A stretch of 60,393 nucleotides of DNA. It comes from an uncultured Verrucomicrobia subdivision 3 bacterium (lineage in GTDB: Bacteria > Verrucomicrobiota > Verrucomicrobiia > Limisphaerales > UBA11358). The stretch's first letter is position 1; each line of letters begins with the position of its first letter. Where the stretch lies: positions 1 to 60,393 of the forward strand of contig CAIQKM010000025.1 in the NCBI GenBank assembly GCA_903872345.1, read 5' to 3'. Shown here piece after piece: positions 8,857 to 18,291 of the stretch. Under the pieces are notes generated by a model. It was not told the origin of the DNA, searched no databases, and worked only from the letters and a program-made list of their open reading frames with translations. The translations under genes and the position numbers were made by a program.

Positions 8857-9995
8857 ATCGCGGCCTCCAGGTTGGCGGTGAACGTTCCGGCCGGCGGCAG
8901 CGCCGGATAATCCGTGTAGCCGATTTCCGTGCCGCCATAAAAAGTCTCGCGCTGGTAGCGGTTGAGCGGGGCGCCCGTGGCGAGCCGCCGGGGCAGGTCG
9001 GGATTGGCAATGAAGGCCCGGCCAAATGCAATGGCATCGGCTTCGCCCGCCGCCACGGCCGCCTGGCCGCTGGCCGGAGTGTGACCGCCGGCGGAAAACA
9101 ACCGGGTGCGGCCGGTGATCAAAGGTCTGAAATGACGCGAACTCAAGGCATCATCGAAATGCAGCAAATCCTTGTTGCCGGCCACACGGGGTTCCACCAA
9201 ATGCACATAGCCCAGGCCAAACCGGTTCAACTCGCCGATGACGTGGCAGTAGGTGCCCCACCGGTCGGCGGGAGCGCTCCCGCCGTAGGTGTTGGACGGC
9301 GACAACCGGACGCCAATGCGGCCGGGTTCCCAGACCGAACTGACCGCCGCGACCACCTCCAGCAGAAACCGGCTCCGGTTGACCACACTGCCGCCATACT
9401 CGTCCGTACGGTGATTTGAATTGTCGGCCAGAAACTGCTCGATCAAATAGCCGTTGGCTCCGTGAAGTTCCACGCCGTCGAAACCCGCCTGCCGGGCGAG
9501 CTCCGCGCCGCGCCGGAATTCTTCCACCGTGGCCGCGATTTCGGAAAGTGTCAGGGCGCGGGGCAGCGGATAGTCCTTCATCACCCCGGGGGCAACGTAA
9601 GCCTGACCGGTTCCGGCGATGGCGCTCGGAGCCACCGGCGCCGCCCCGTCCGGCTGCAGGTCATTATGCGATTGCCGGCCAACGTGCCAGAGCTGCACGA
9701 AGATTTTGCCGCCGGCCTCATGGACCGCCCGGGTGACCAGCTTCCAGCCTTCGGCCTGGGCTTCCGTATGGATGCCCGGAGTGTGGTAATAACCGTGGCC
9801 GCGCGGCGAAACCGGCGTGCCTTCGGTGATGATCAAGCCGGCGGTGGCGCGCTGCCGGTAGTATTCCGCATTCAGTTCCCAGGGAATATTGCCCGGCATG
9901 CGGGCGCGCATCCGTGTGAGCGGCGGCATGATGATGCGGTTGGCCAGCGTCAGGGGCCCCAGCGTCAGCGGGGAGAAAAGGTCGGTCGGTTTCAT
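8853..9995 (-). CDS. Old Yellow Enzyme family alkene reductase
   Basis: Predicted protein of 380 residues, the normal length for NemA/OYE-type FMN flavoproteins that reduce activated C=C bonds or nitro compounds with NAD(P)H. Diagnostic features are the opening DLFSPLTLGPLTLANRIIMPPLTRMRA, the substrate-binding HGANGYLIEQFLADNSNHRTDEYGGS block containing the H-x-x-N pair, and the C-terminal FGRAFIANPDLPRRLATGAPLN phosphate-binding strand of the TIM barrel. The ATG at 9995 is chosen over an in-frame TTG at 10001. The gene is divergent from a LysR regulator, and the shared intergenic region carries two matching palindromes, so induction by a LysR ligand (often an electrophile) is a reasonable inference. 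Confidence 0.9.
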   Translation of the reverse strand: MKPTDLFSPLTLGPLTLANRIIMPPLTRMRARMPGNIPWELNAEYYRQRATAGLIITEGTPVSPRGHGYYHTPGIHTEAQAEGWKLVTRAVHEAGGKIFVQLWHVGRQSHNDLQPDGAAPVAPSAIAGTGQAYVAPGVMKDYPLPRALTLSEIAATVEEFRRGAELARQAGFDGVELHGANGYLIEQFLADNSNHRTDEYGGSVVNRSRFLLEVVAAVSSVWEPGRIGVRLSPSNTYGGSAPADRWGTYCHVIGELNRFGLGYVHLVEPRVAGNKDLLHFDDALSSRHFRPLITGRTRLFSAGGHTPASGQAAVAAGEADAIAFGRAFIANPDLPRRLATGAPLNRYQRETFYGGTEIGYTDYPALPPAGTFTANLEAAI

Positions 9996-10090
9996 ATTCA
10001 AGCGATTATCCGTTTTTGGTTTCAGTTGTTTGTTCCGGGCGTTCCGCGCCGTTCACACCCCTGTTATCGCACGAATCCGGTAATCGTGGA

Positions 10091-10128
10091 AATCGTATGA
10101 TACGATTGCAGTGATCGTAAAAAACGAT
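10091..10128. promoter_or_regulatory. Tandem LysR-type operator palindromes
   Basis: Two copies of ATCGT-N5-ACGAT occur at 10092-10106 and 10114-10128, with centres 22 bases apart (about two helical turns). The first extends to a perfect 17-base palindrome at 10091-10107 (AATCGTAT-G-ATACGATT). Both fit the T-N11-A architecture of LysR recognition and activation sites and lie in the divergent region between the Old Yellow Enzyme and LysR genes. The second ends 12 bases before the chosen LysR start codon, consistent with autorepression. Confidence 0.75.
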
Positions 10129-10140
10129 ATGCTGGCGCCG

Positions 10141-11067
10141 ATGGAACTAAGGCATCTCCGATACTTTGTGGCCGTGGCGGAACACCTGAACTACAGCGAG
10201 GCGGCGCGCCGGCTGCGGGTGGCCCAGCCGGCGGTCAGCCAGACCGTTTTGGATCTGGAGGAAGAGCTTGGCTTGAAATTGTTGCTGCGCACCCGGCGGC
10301 AGGTGCAACCCACCGTGGCCGGAAGCATCTTCGCCCAGGCAGCCCGCGACATTTTGCGCCGGGCGGAGGCGGCGAAACAACTGGCGCAACGGGCCGCCCG
10401 GGGCGAGGTGGGAAAGCTGGGCATCGGCTTTTTCGGATCGGTCACCGCGCCCATCCTGCCCCTGCTGGTCCGCACCTACCGGCAACAGTTTCCCCAGGTG
10501 GAGCTGAACCTTTATGAACTGAACCCGGATCAGCAAATGAAGGCGTTTGATGAGGAGCGCATTGATGTCGCATTTGCCCGGCCGCTGCCGCCGGAGCGCC
10601 GCGCCGGGTTTCAGGAGGAGATCGTTTACACGGATACCCTTGCCGTTGCCCTGCCCGAGGGGCATCCGCTGGCCGGGAGAAAATCGGTGCCTTTGAACGC
10701 GCTGGCGGCGGAGCCGTTCGTGCAGTTCCATCGTCAAGGCGCGCCGGGGCTGTTCGATGAAGTGATGACCACCTGCCGCCGGGCCGGTTTTTCGCCCCGC
10801 GTCGTCAGCGAACCTGATTTCATGGCCACGGTCATGACCCTCGTCGCCAGCGGGCTGGGAGTCTCCCTCGTTCCGGGCAATGTCCGCAGTTTGAACCGGC
10901 CACAGGTGGTCATCCGGCCCATCACCCCAAAATCGGCGCCCATTCCGTTATGCCTGACCTGGCCGAAGGACGTGGAAAATCCCGCGCTGGCGGCGTTCGT
11001 CAAAATCGTGCGCACCGCGAAGCCGACCATCCAAGCCATGATGACCAGTGGTCGCCGGGTTGACTGA
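10141..11067 (+). CDS. LysR-family transcriptional regulator
   Basis: Predicted protein of 308 residues, a normal LysR length. Residues 1-60 are the winged helix-turn-helix (MELRHLRYFVAVAEHLNYSE, then AARRLRVAQPAVSQTVLDLE). The rest is the periplasmic-binding-like effector domain with the expected GKLGIGFFGSVTAPILP opening. The ATG at 10141 is preferred because family members start M-E-L-R-x-L-x-Y-F; in-frame GTG 10111 and ATG 10129 lie upstream. It is divergent from the Old Yellow Enzyme and small membrane protein, which are its likely targets through the palindromes at 10091-10128. The effector is unknown. Confidence 0.92.
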   Translation: MELRHLRYFVAVAEHLNYSEAARRLRVAQPAVSQTVLDLEEELGLKLLLRTRRQVQPTVAGSIFAQAARDILRRAEAAKQLAQRAARGEVGKLGIGFFGSVTAPILPLLVRTYRQQFPQVELNLYELNPDQQMKAFDEERIDVAFARPLPPERRAGFQEEIVYTDTLAVALPEGHPLAGRKSVPLNALAAEPFVQFHRQGAPGLFDEVMTTCRRAGFSPRVVSEPDFMATVMTLVASGLGVSLVPGNVRSLNRPQVVIRPITPKSAPIPLCLTWPKDVENPALAAFVKIVRTAKPTIQAMMTSGRRVD

Positions 11068-11177
11068 AAAGAATTCCCAGCCTGTATCAACTCCAAACCG
11101 TTGATGGGGGGACGTATTTTTGATGCTCCCCGCGAATACAACTTGCCCAATCCCTGCCAAAATTCAAGGATACGCCC

Positions 11178-13142
11178 ATGCACATCCAATTTCGCGCTGC
11201 GCTCCTCTGCGTTCTGGCCCTGCTTGGCCTAGCCGCCCACGCCGCGCCGCTGCCGCTCGTCAGCCCCATCTTTGGCGACCACATGGTCCTCCAGCAGGGC
11301 AAACCCAATCCGGTTTGGGGTTGGTCCGCGCCTGGCACCGCTGTGCAAGTCGTCATCGGCACCCAGACCGCCACCGCCACCGCCGGACCCGACGGTCGCT
11401 GGCAGGCCGAGATTCAGCCGCCCCCCGTCGGCGGCCCGTACGAATTGAAAATCACCGCCGGCACCAATACCGTGGCTTGCGAAGACGTGCTCGTTGGCGA
11501 AGTCTGGCTCTGCGGCGGGCAATCCAATATGGCATTTGTCCTCGGGCACGCCGACCATGGCGCTGAAGAAGTCGCCGCCGCCAATCATCCGGAAATTCGC
11601 CTTTTCACCGTTCAAAACCATGTTGCTTACACCGCCGCCGCCACCCCGGCAGGAACTTGGAAACCCTGCTCGCCCCAAACCATCGCCACCAATGGCGGCT
11701 TCTCCGCCGTCGCCTACTTCTTCGGTCGCAAACTTCAGAGCGAACTCCATGTGCCCATCGGCCTCATTCAGGATTGCATCGGCGGCACGCCCGCCGAAAG
11801 CTGGATGAATCCCGTTTCCCTCCATGAGCTAAAGGACTTCGATGTTCCGCTCGCCGAAATCGACCGCCTGCACGCCCGGGGCGGACCCGAATACGGCAGC
11901 TTTCTCATGCATTGGCTGGATGAATACGACGTCGGCAACAATCTCTGGTTTGCCCCGGGCCTTGATGATTCCAAATGGAAATCCGTGACCCTCCCGGGCA
12001 ATTTCCATGAACTCGGCGTCGGCGCCGAACCTTGCGTGGTCTGGTTCCGGAAAACCCTTACGCTGCCCGATCCCCTCCCGGCCGGCCGCGCCACCGTGCT
12101 GCTTGGCGTGGTAGATAAAATGGATACCACCTGGCTGAACGGCCATTTTGTCGGCGCCAGCTCCTGGGTGGAAAATCCCCGCGCCTACAACGTGGAGGAA
12201 GGCGTGTTGCACTCCGGCAAAAACCTCCTCGCCATTCGCGTAGTCCGCACCAAATCCCCCGGCGGCTTTATGGCCAAACCCGACGGCCTGCGTCTGGTGC
12301 TGGGCGATCACACCGTCATCCCGCTCGCCGGCGAATGGTCGGGGGCCTTGAGCGTGGATGTCCTGCCGCCCATTAAACTGCCGCTCACCTATGAAAATTA
12401 TCCCACCATGCCCGGCGTGTTGTTCAACGGCATGATCCAGCCGCTCGCCCCGCTTGCCCTGCGCGGCGCCATCTGGTACCAGGGCGAGGCCAATTGCGGG
12501 CGCGCCCACCAATACCGCACCCTGCTGCCCGGCCTCATCAACGGCTGGCGCAGCGCTTTCGGTCAGGGCGATTTCCCCTTCTACATCGTCAGCCTCCCCG
12601 CCTTCTCCCACCGCCGCGACCAGCCCGGCACCGACGGCTGGGCCGAACTGCGCGACGCCCAGTTGCAGACCGCCCTCACCGTGACCAACACCGGCCTCGC
12701 TGTCACCATTGACACCGGCGATCCCGACAACATCCATCCCAAAACCAAGCAACCCGTCGGCGAACGTCTCGCCCTCTGCGCCCTCGCCGGCACCTATGGC
12801 AAGAATATCCCCGCCTCCGGCCCCATCCTCGCCAGCGCTGAACCCGCTGGCACCGCCCTAAAACTCCATTTCACCCACACCGACGGCGGCCTCGTTGTCC
12901 ACGGCCCCGAATTAAAAGAATTCTCCCTCGCCGGCGCCGACCGCAAATGGCACTGGGCCGACGCCCATATTGAGGGCGACACCATCATCGTCTCTTCCCC
13001 GTCCGTGCCCGCGCCTGCCGCCGCCCGCTACGCCTGGCAGTCCAACCCCGCCGCCACCCTCTTCAACGGTGCCGGCCTTCCCGCCTCCCCCTTCCGCACC
13101 GACGATTGGCCGGACAGCACGGAGAATCAGAAACCGTGGTGA
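11178..13142 (+). CDS. Secreted sialate O-acetylesterase
   Basis: Predicted protein of 654 residues. It has a signal peptide (MHIQFRAALLCVLALLGLAAHA). The SGNH-type esterase shows the nucleophile block LCGGQSNM and the later GAIWYQGEANCG block of the SASA family; a beta-sandwich insertion (about residues 255-400, containing TTWLNGHFVG) separates the two halves, as is usual for long members. The enzyme would remove O-acetyl groups from sialic acids, or from other acetylated glycans, outside the cytoplasm. AAGGA at 11166-11170 sits 7 bases before the ATG. There is no sialidase in the window, so the true substrate may be another acetylated sugar. It stands alone between the LysR gene and a transposase remnant. 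Confidence 0.9.
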   Translation: MHIQFRAALLCVLALLGLAAHAAPLPLVSPIFGDHMVLQQGKPNPVWGWSAPGTAVQVVIGTQTATATAGPDGRWQAEIQPPPVGGPYELKITAGTNTVACEDVLVGEVWLCGGQSNMAFVLGHADHGAEEVAAANHPEIRLFTVQNHVAYTAAATPAGTWKPCSPQTIATNGGFSAVAYFFGRKLQSELHVPIGLIQDCIGGTPAESWMNPVSLHELKDFDVPLAEIDRLHARGGPEYGSFLMHWLDEYDVGNNLWFAPGLDDSKWKSVTLPGNFHELGVGAEPCVVWFRKTLTLPDPLPAGRATVLLGVVDKMDTTWLNGHFVGASSWVENPRAYNVEEGVLHSGKNLLAIRVVRTKSPGGFMAKPDGLRLVLGDHTVIPLAGEWSGALSVDVLPPIKLPLTYENYPTMPGVLFNGMIQPLAPLALRGAIWYQGEANCGRAHQYRTLLPGLINGWRSAFGQGDFPFYIVSLPAFSHRRDQPGTDGWAELRDAQLQTALTVTNTGLAVTIDTGDPDNIHPKTKQPVGERLALCALAGTYGKNIPASGPILASAEPAGTALKLHFTHTDGGLVVHGPELKEFSLAGADRKWHWADAHIEGDTIIVSSPSVPAPAAARYAWQSNPAATLFNGAGLPASPFRTDDWPDSTENQKPW

Positions 13143-13199
13143 TAAAACAACCATGGTCAGTCAGGTTGGCAGTAATCTAAATAAAATTTATTTTAACTT

Positions 13200-13446
13200 T
13201 CAACTGCAGCATGGCGCCAATTTCATGTCCGCGCGCAACTTGGTAATCACGGTCAGCAGATTGAAAAATGCGCGGGGTGAGCAAGCTCAGGAGCAACCCG
13301 CGATAAAGCTGGGACGGCCGGAAGCCTGTGCGCCGGCCTCGTCCCCGATGGACTGGCCACAGTTCATTGATAAAATCGTCGGCAACAAAGGGCGACGATT
13401 GTTCGAGCGGCTGCGTCGTACCGGTGGTGGCCAAGGAGAAAGTCAT
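13200..13446 (-). pseudogene. Frameshifted N-terminal fragment of an IS transposase
   Basis: The minus strand reads MTFSLATTGTTQP, then FINELWPVHRGRGRR, then FRPSQLYRGLLLSLLTP. This resembles the N-terminal domain of IS4/IS5-like transposases, which have a WP-x-R-RGR-x-x-x(F/Y)RPAQLxRLxLLxLLTP-type region. After LLTP the family-like reading FFNLLTVITKLRADMKLAP continues only in another frame, so a frameshift has occurred, and the reading stops at 13200. Nothing of the catalytic DDE core remains. The surrounding 484-base gap (13143-13626) holds no other gene I can support. The identification rests on pattern memory and is tentative. Confidence 0.4.
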
Positions 13447-13626
13447 CGTCAAAAAGACTGCCTTGAAAAACCACCTGCGTCCGCCCTGTCGAAACAATGC
13501 ATATTCTGTGACTAAGAACCTGTTTCGCAGTCTGTTGCAACGTGTTTCAGAGCACCTTCTTTCACTATGTGCAAGTTGTCTAAAGAAATAAAACACCACA
13601 GTGAAGCGCTGTGCAAATGGACATCT

Positions 13627-15012
13627 TTAACGGCCATCCTGCGTGCAATCTTTAGGATTCATTCCCACCAAAATTCCCAACAAGGCAAAGGCGATCCACG
13701 CGAGGGCGGGGACGTAAAGGCCGAATTCACCGAGGCCTTGGACAAACCAGGCTAGTACGCCGGCGAAGACGGCGAAGAGCGCGGGGTCGGTGGCGGACCA
13801 GACTTTCTTACCGACCACGACGAGGGCCAGAATAATCCAGGCGGTGTAGGCAAGGCCGGCGGGGAAACCGGAGTCGGAGAATTGTTCGAGGTAATCGTTG
13901 TGCGTGAGGCGGGCCATTTCGGCGGTGGGCGATTTCAGGCGGGCGTAAGGGCGCTGGAAGGTGCCGGGGCCGGTGCCGAAGACGGGGCGGTCGGCGGCGG
14001 TTTGCGCGGCGGCGTGCCAGTAATCAAAGCGGGCGCTCACACTGGTGGCCCCGGCGGCAAGATAGTTGTGGAAGCGCACGGCAAACACGCCCAAGCCCAG
14101 CACGAGCACCAAGGCCACGGCGGCGAGTTTAAGCTTTTGCGACCAGTCGCGGCGGAGCAAATAGAGTCCCACAATGCCCATGGCGATGAGCCAGCCGAGC
14201 TTGGAACCGGTCCAGAAGAAGGCCAGGCCGCCGAGAAACGCGGTCATGCCAATGGCGGCATAGCGGATGAGCGGTTTCAGTTTTTGGGTGCAGGCGAGGG
14301 CGAGGGTAAACGCCAGCGGCCAGAGCAGCAGGATGAGCTGCGCCAGGGCGTTCGGATAAACGAGCGTTCCGGAGACGCGGCCTTTGAGGAATTTCGTGAG
14401 AATTACCGGATTCGCCACGTCGAGACCGTTGGTGGTGATGATGATGCCTTCCGTTTTCATTTCCGCCACGTTGGCGGCGGGAAAATTGGTCCAGCCATTG
14501 GCTTCGCCTTGGACGAGCATCTGGTAATTCTCGGGGAATTCAAAGGCGTGCTGGTTGATGGCGCGGACGAGGCAGAAGGTCAAGGCGGCGAACAGGCCGG
14601 GCAGCAGCCAGCGCCAGACTTGGGCGCGGGCGAAGATGAGCACGCCTAGAAAATAACACGCGGCGCAGCCACCCAACTGCCAGAGTGTGGCGGTGGTGAG
14701 TTCGGCATCCACCGAGGAGCCGGCGGAGAGGAACTGCCAGCCCAGCCAGCCGAGGGGCAGCAAACCGAGCCAGCGGGTGGCGGGCCAGGACCACGGGTTT
14801 TTGACCATCAGGATCAGACCGACCGCCGCGAGGGGCAGCAGCAACCAACCGGCCCAATGGATGGGCCACGTGTCAGAGAGGTAATCCGCAGCGGTGACGG
14901 GGGCGATAATCTTTTGATCAAGGATCACCGGGTTGCCAAACTTCCAGATGCAGAGCCCGAGAAACAAGCCAAAGACGAGGGCGTACCACGCGGTCACGGA
15001 GAGGCGTTTCAT
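13627..15012 (-). CDS. O-antigen ligase/polymerase-like membrane protein
   Basis: Predicted protein of 461 residues with roughly 10-12 hydrophobic segments. The long periplasmic loop and the following block GTGPGTFQRPYARLKSP, then LTHNDYLEQFSDSGFPAGLAY, are the hallmark of the Wzy/O-antigen ligase (PF04932) family, which joins or polymerises lipid-linked sugar chains at the periplasmic face of the inner membrane. The gene starts 4 bases after the stop of holB, so the two probably share a transcript, although their functions are unrelated. No other glycan-export gene lies nearby, so the polysaccharide acted on is unknown. Confidence 0.85.
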   Translation of the reverse strand: MKRLSVTAWYALVFGLFLGLCIWKFGNPVILDQKIIAPVTAADYLSDTWPIHWAGWLLLPLAAVGLILMVKNPWSWPATRWLGLLPLGWLGWQFLSAGSSVDAELTTATLWQLGGCAACYFLGVLIFARAQVWRWLLPGLFAALTFCLVRAINQHAFEFPENYQMLVQGEANGWTNFPAANVAEMKTEGIIITTNGLDVANPVILTKFLKGRVSGTLVYPNALAQLILLLWPLAFTLALACTQKLKPLIRYAAIGMTAFLGGLAFFWTGSKLGWLIAMGIVGLYLLRRDWSQKLKLAAVALVLVLGLGVFAVRFHNYLAAGATSVSARFDYWHAAAQTAADRPVFGTGPGTFQRPYARLKSPTAEMARLTHNDYLEQFSDSGFPAGLAYTAWIILALVVVGKKVWSATDPALFAVFAGVLAWFVQGLGEFGLYVPALAWIAFALLGILVGMNPKDCTQDGR

Positions 15013-15016
15013 CGCG

Positions 15017-16042
15017 TCAAAGTTGCAGTTTCAGCAGGCCCACTTCGAGGGCGAGCGCTTCCTGAACGTTGGTGTGGAGCAGGCGCTGGGTCTGTTCGAG
15101 CACGGTCAAATTTTCCTCGGCCTGACGCGAAGTGAGGCGGCGGGCAACTTCATCGGCACCGGGAATCTCGGGGTAGCTGAGCAATTCTTCGCCGGCGGAC
15201 AGCGTGTGCAGCCAGACATCGCGGAACCAGCCTTGCAGAAGCATCAAAATATCGGCGCGCTGGCGGCGGTATTCGGCCTCGATGCCGGCGGCCAGTTCGT
15301 CTTCCCAGCGTTCGCGGAGAGATTTCTCGGCGTCGGTATATTTTTCCAGCGGCGAGCGGGCGGACAGGGTTTCATCTACGCGGGCGCGGAGGCCGGCGAG
15401 CAGTTGCAGGAGGGAATCCAGCAGTACGTAACGGCTCAACAGGCTTTTCTGGCCCGTGGCGGCGAGGCTGCTGAAGCGGTTCAGCCATTCGGATTGCAGG
15501 GGTTCCAGCGGGCGGCGGCCTTCGGTGGTGAAGTTCAGGCGCAGGCAGCGGGACAGGATGGTTTCCAGAATCCGGGAGGGCTCGGTGGAAAGCAGAATGA
15601 GAATGGACTTGGCGGGCGGCTCTTCCAGGGTTTTCAGGAAGGCATTGGCGGCTTGCACGTTCAGGCGGTCGGCACCGGAGATGATGGCAACTTTGAAGGG
15701 CGCTTCGCCGGGCTTAAGCTGAATCTCGTGCATCAGGGCGCGGGTCTGGTCCACGGTAATGATGCGGGACTTGGACTCGGGGCGTGCCCAATGGATGTCG
15801 GCGTGACCTTCATTATCAATCTTGCGGCAGCTCAGGCATTGATCGCAGCAATCGGTGGCCACGCCTTCCGTGAGCACGGGCTGCTGGCAGTTGAGGGTTT
15901 TGGCCAGGGTGCGGGCGAGCAGTTCCAACTCTTCCAACTGGTGGCCGGTAAAAAGGTAGGCGTGTCCCAAACGGCGGCGGGCCAGCGACCGTTGCAGGAG
16001 CTGGACGCCTTGGGATTTCTTCGCAATGTCGTTAAAGGCCAT
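15017..16042 (-). CDS. holB: DNA polymerase III subunit delta'
   Basis: Predicted protein of 341 residues, similar to the clamp-loader delta' subunit. It shows the opening AFNDIAKKSQGVQLLQRSLARRRLGHAYLFTG, a cysteine cluster CCDQCLSC for the zinc module, the sensor-like block DRLNVQAANAFLKTLEEPP, and the SRC motif (ILSRCLRL) that interacts with ATP bound in the neighbouring subunit. The Walker A loop is degenerate (FTGHQLEELE, no GKT/S), as expected for non-ATPase delta' rather than DnaX. The ATG at 16042 is chosen over TTG 16051. It overlaps no gene and is followed directly by the O-antigen ligase-like gene. Confidence 0.88.
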   Translation of the reverse strand: MAFNDIAKKSQGVQLLQRSLARRRLGHAYLFTGHQLEELELLARTLAKTLNCQQPVLTEGVATDCCDQCLSCRKIDNEGHADIHWARPESKSRIITVDQTRALMHEIQLKPGEAPFKVAIISGADRLNVQAANAFLKTLEEPPAKSILILLSTEPSRILETILSRCLRLNFTTEGRRPLEPLQSEWLNRFSSLAATGQKSLLSRYVLLDSLLQLLAGLRARVDETLSARSPLEKYTDAEKSLRERWEDELAAGIEAEYRRQRADILMLLQGWFRDVWLHTLSAGEELLSYPEIPGADEVARRLTSRQAEENLTVLEQTQRLLHTNVQEALALEVGLLKLQL

Positions 16043-16541
16043 GCCAGCCAAAGCAAACTATGGATGCCCTAAACTGTAAAGCGCGAAAGCGGCTGGCGGG
16101 GGAGGCGGGAAGCTTCAAACGTCAAAGGGGAGGAACGGCGGCGGGCGGGCGGATGATTCTGGATCTGCCTTGATTTTTCCGATTTCAAAGGGTTTTTATC
16201 AATTCCAACGGCTGAAAGCGGAAGCCTAACCCGACTTCCGCCACTGGGGCATAAAAAGGGGGATGGGATGCGGATTTGCCGGGGTTTGGGCCTGGCCGCG
16301 GCCCAAGGTCGCCACTACATTGGATGGAATTTCAGTTGGATTTGGGTGCGCTAATGCGCGGGGGGTGGCAGGGGTGGCAGGGTGAGCTTCAAACAGGGCG
16401 GCAACAGCGCCACGTCAAAGACCTCAATGGACTTCTGCCAGGCGGCGCGTTGGAAGTCGTTGATCTCCCCCCGGAAAGAGCGCGTGCGTCGCCAACTCCG
16501 GCGGCCGCTGCTTTCCATTTGCTTTTTAAGGCGGACGGGTG
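16043..16541. other. Intergenic region between holB and the CAP-domain gene
   Basis: About 500 bases with no strongly supported gene. A 55-codon minus-strand reading at 16351-16518 (ATG to TAG) contains EINDFQRAAWQKSIEVF and a proline-rich tail. The W-Q-K-S block vaguely recalls small four-helix-bundle (S23-like) proteins, but this is too short and weak to call. AAGGCGG at 16528-16534 is a good ribosome binding site for the CAP-domain gene. Confidence 0.4.
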
Positions 16542-18143
16542 ATGATTAACAAACCTATTATGCGCATAATGAATGCTGGTCGGCTGGCGGTGTGCCTGGC
16601 AGTGATGTTTCAGGCAGCCATTGCCGTCCCGGCGCAAGTGACGCTGGGGGATGCGCCGCCAGCGCCGACGGATTTGACCGGGCTGCCGGGGGGCGGACCC
16701 CGGCCGCTGGTGGTCACCGGCGGGTTTACGGTAGATACCACGTCGCGCGAACAAGTCCGGGAATTTTACAACACGGTTTACCTGGCCACCGTCGGAGTGG
16801 CGATCAATTCGACGGCCGTGGTTGCCAATTGTGTGCCGGGGACCAATTCGCCGTTGTTCGCCAACGCCACCTTGCGGCGGCTCAATTGGTTTCGGGCCAT
16901 GGCGGGCATCCCGGCGGCGGTGACGTTCGACGCCGGCGAGAGCGGGCAGGATCAGTCCGCCGCGCTGATGATGGCCGCGCAAGGCGCCTTGCAGCATACC
17001 GGCAACTGGACGGGCTGGAATTGTTTGAGCGCGGACGGCACCAACGCCGCCCGGAATTCCAATCTGGCCCTGAGCTATAACGGGCCGGATGCGATCAGTG
17101 TCTACATGTGCGATTTTGGGGCGAACAATTATGAGGCGGGCCATCGCCGGTGGCTGCTTTATCCGCAAACCCAGATCATGGCCGCAGGCGATGTGCCGGC
17201 GCAAGGCAGCGACTATTCCGCCAACGCCACCTGGGTGTTTGACGCGAATTACGGCGGCCCCCGGCCGGCCACGCGCACGAACTATGTGGCCTGGCCGCCA
17301 CCGGGCTATGTGCCGTATCAGGCCGTGTATCCGCGCTGGTCTTTTGCCCTCGCCAACGCCGGTTTCACCAATGCCACGGTGACCATGACGAGCGGCGGCC
17401 TGCCGATGGCGGTTACCCAGGAGACTTATGTGGCGGGATATGGGGAAAACACCCTGGTTTGGCACCCCGCCGGACTGGATCCGACGACGGCCACGACTTT
17501 TCCGTTCAGCGGCACGGACACGGTTTATAGCGTCACCATCAGCAATGTCGTGACGGCGGCCGGCACGAATAGTTATTCCTATCATGTAACGCTGTTTGAT
17601 CCGGCCGTCCCGGGCGCGGATTATGCCCCGCTCGTCATCAGCGGCACCAACCAGCCGATTGTCAATACCGCCACCACCTACAGTTGCACGCCGTCGGCCA
17701 ATCCGAATAGCACCAGCTACCAATGGATCTCGGCGCAACTCACCAATGGCAACATGTTGGTGAACATGGTCACCAACACCACTGCTTCCACCAACCTGAT
17801 CTTTACGCCCACGCAGACGGGTACTTATACGTTGCAGGCGCAACGCATCCTTTTTGGGGAGTTTCCCGTAGATCCGAGCACCAACCGGCAGGTGACCGTC
17901 ATGGCGGGCCCGCCGCTGATTACTTTGAAAACACCCGTCATCACGGGCGGCCTGGTGAAGATAAATTTTACCTTGGTGTCCGGCACGGCGACCAATTTTC
18001 ATCTGTTGCAAGCGAACCAGCTCGGCGGCGGTTGGACCACCAATGGCACCGCCGTGTTCACTACCAATGTGGCCGGCAGTTCCTACCAATTTACCACCAC
18101 GAACGGTCCGGTCACGCGGTTCTATCGCGTCCAGACGCCGTGA
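16542..18143 (+). CDS. Secreted CAP-domain (SCP-like) protein
   Basis: Predicted protein of 533 residues with an N-terminal signal peptide (after several possible Met starts: AGRLAVCLAVMFQAAIAVPAQ). Residues about 65-230 form a CAP domain: LRRLNWFRAMAGIPAAVTF, a central QSAALMMAAQGALQHTG with the conserved His, then EAGHRRWLLYP, which matches the CAP signature H-R-x-x-L-L. The C-terminal half is rich in Thr/Asn/Gly and looks like Ig-type beta domains (about 370-440 and 450-533). Bacterial CAP proteins are extracytoplasmic, but their activity is mostly unknown. The ATG at 16542 has AAGGCGG seven bases upstream; GTG 16539 is the alternative. Confidence 0.8.
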   Translation: MINKPIMRIMNAGRLAVCLAVMFQAAIAVPAQVTLGDAPPAPTDLTGLPGGGPRPLVVTGGFTVDTTSREQVREFYNTVYLATVGVAINSTAVVANCVPGTNSPLFANATLRRLNWFRAMAGIPAAVTFDAGESGQDQSAALMMAAQGALQHTGNWTGWNCLSADGTNAARNSNLALSYNGPDAISVYMCDFGANNYEAGHRRWLLYPQTQIMAAGDVPAQGSDYSANATWVFDANYGGPRPATRTNYVAWPPPGYVPYQAVYPRWSFALANAGFTNATVTMTSGGLPMAVTQETYVAGYGENTLVWHPAGLDPTTATTFPFSGTDTVYSVTISNVVTAAGTNSYSYHVTLFDPAVPGADYAPLVISGTNQPIVNTATTYSCTPSANPNSTSYQWISAQLTNGNMLVNMVTNTTASTNLIFTPTQTGTYTLQAQRILFGEFPVDPSTNRQVTVMAGPPLITLKTPVITGGLVKINFTLVSGTATNFHLLQANQLGGGWTTNGTAVFTTNVAGSSYQFTTTNGPVTRFYRVQTP

Positions 18144-18291
18144 CCTGCCGCTGGCACGGGTTGCATTCGCGGCAGGGACAAGCTGCGTTCATTCTACCTG
18201 AGTTGCTCGGGTTTCAATTATTTGCCGCGCTAAAAAGCCAAGCGGCGGCGGACAAATTTTTGCCCGCCGCCGCAAACAGGAGGTTTCCGGA

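Noticed and set aside
16351..16518. 55-codon minus-strand ORF before the CAP-domain gene
   Set aside because: Only a faint W-Q-K-S resemblance to four-helix-bundle proteins and a proline-rich end; not enough to call a gene.
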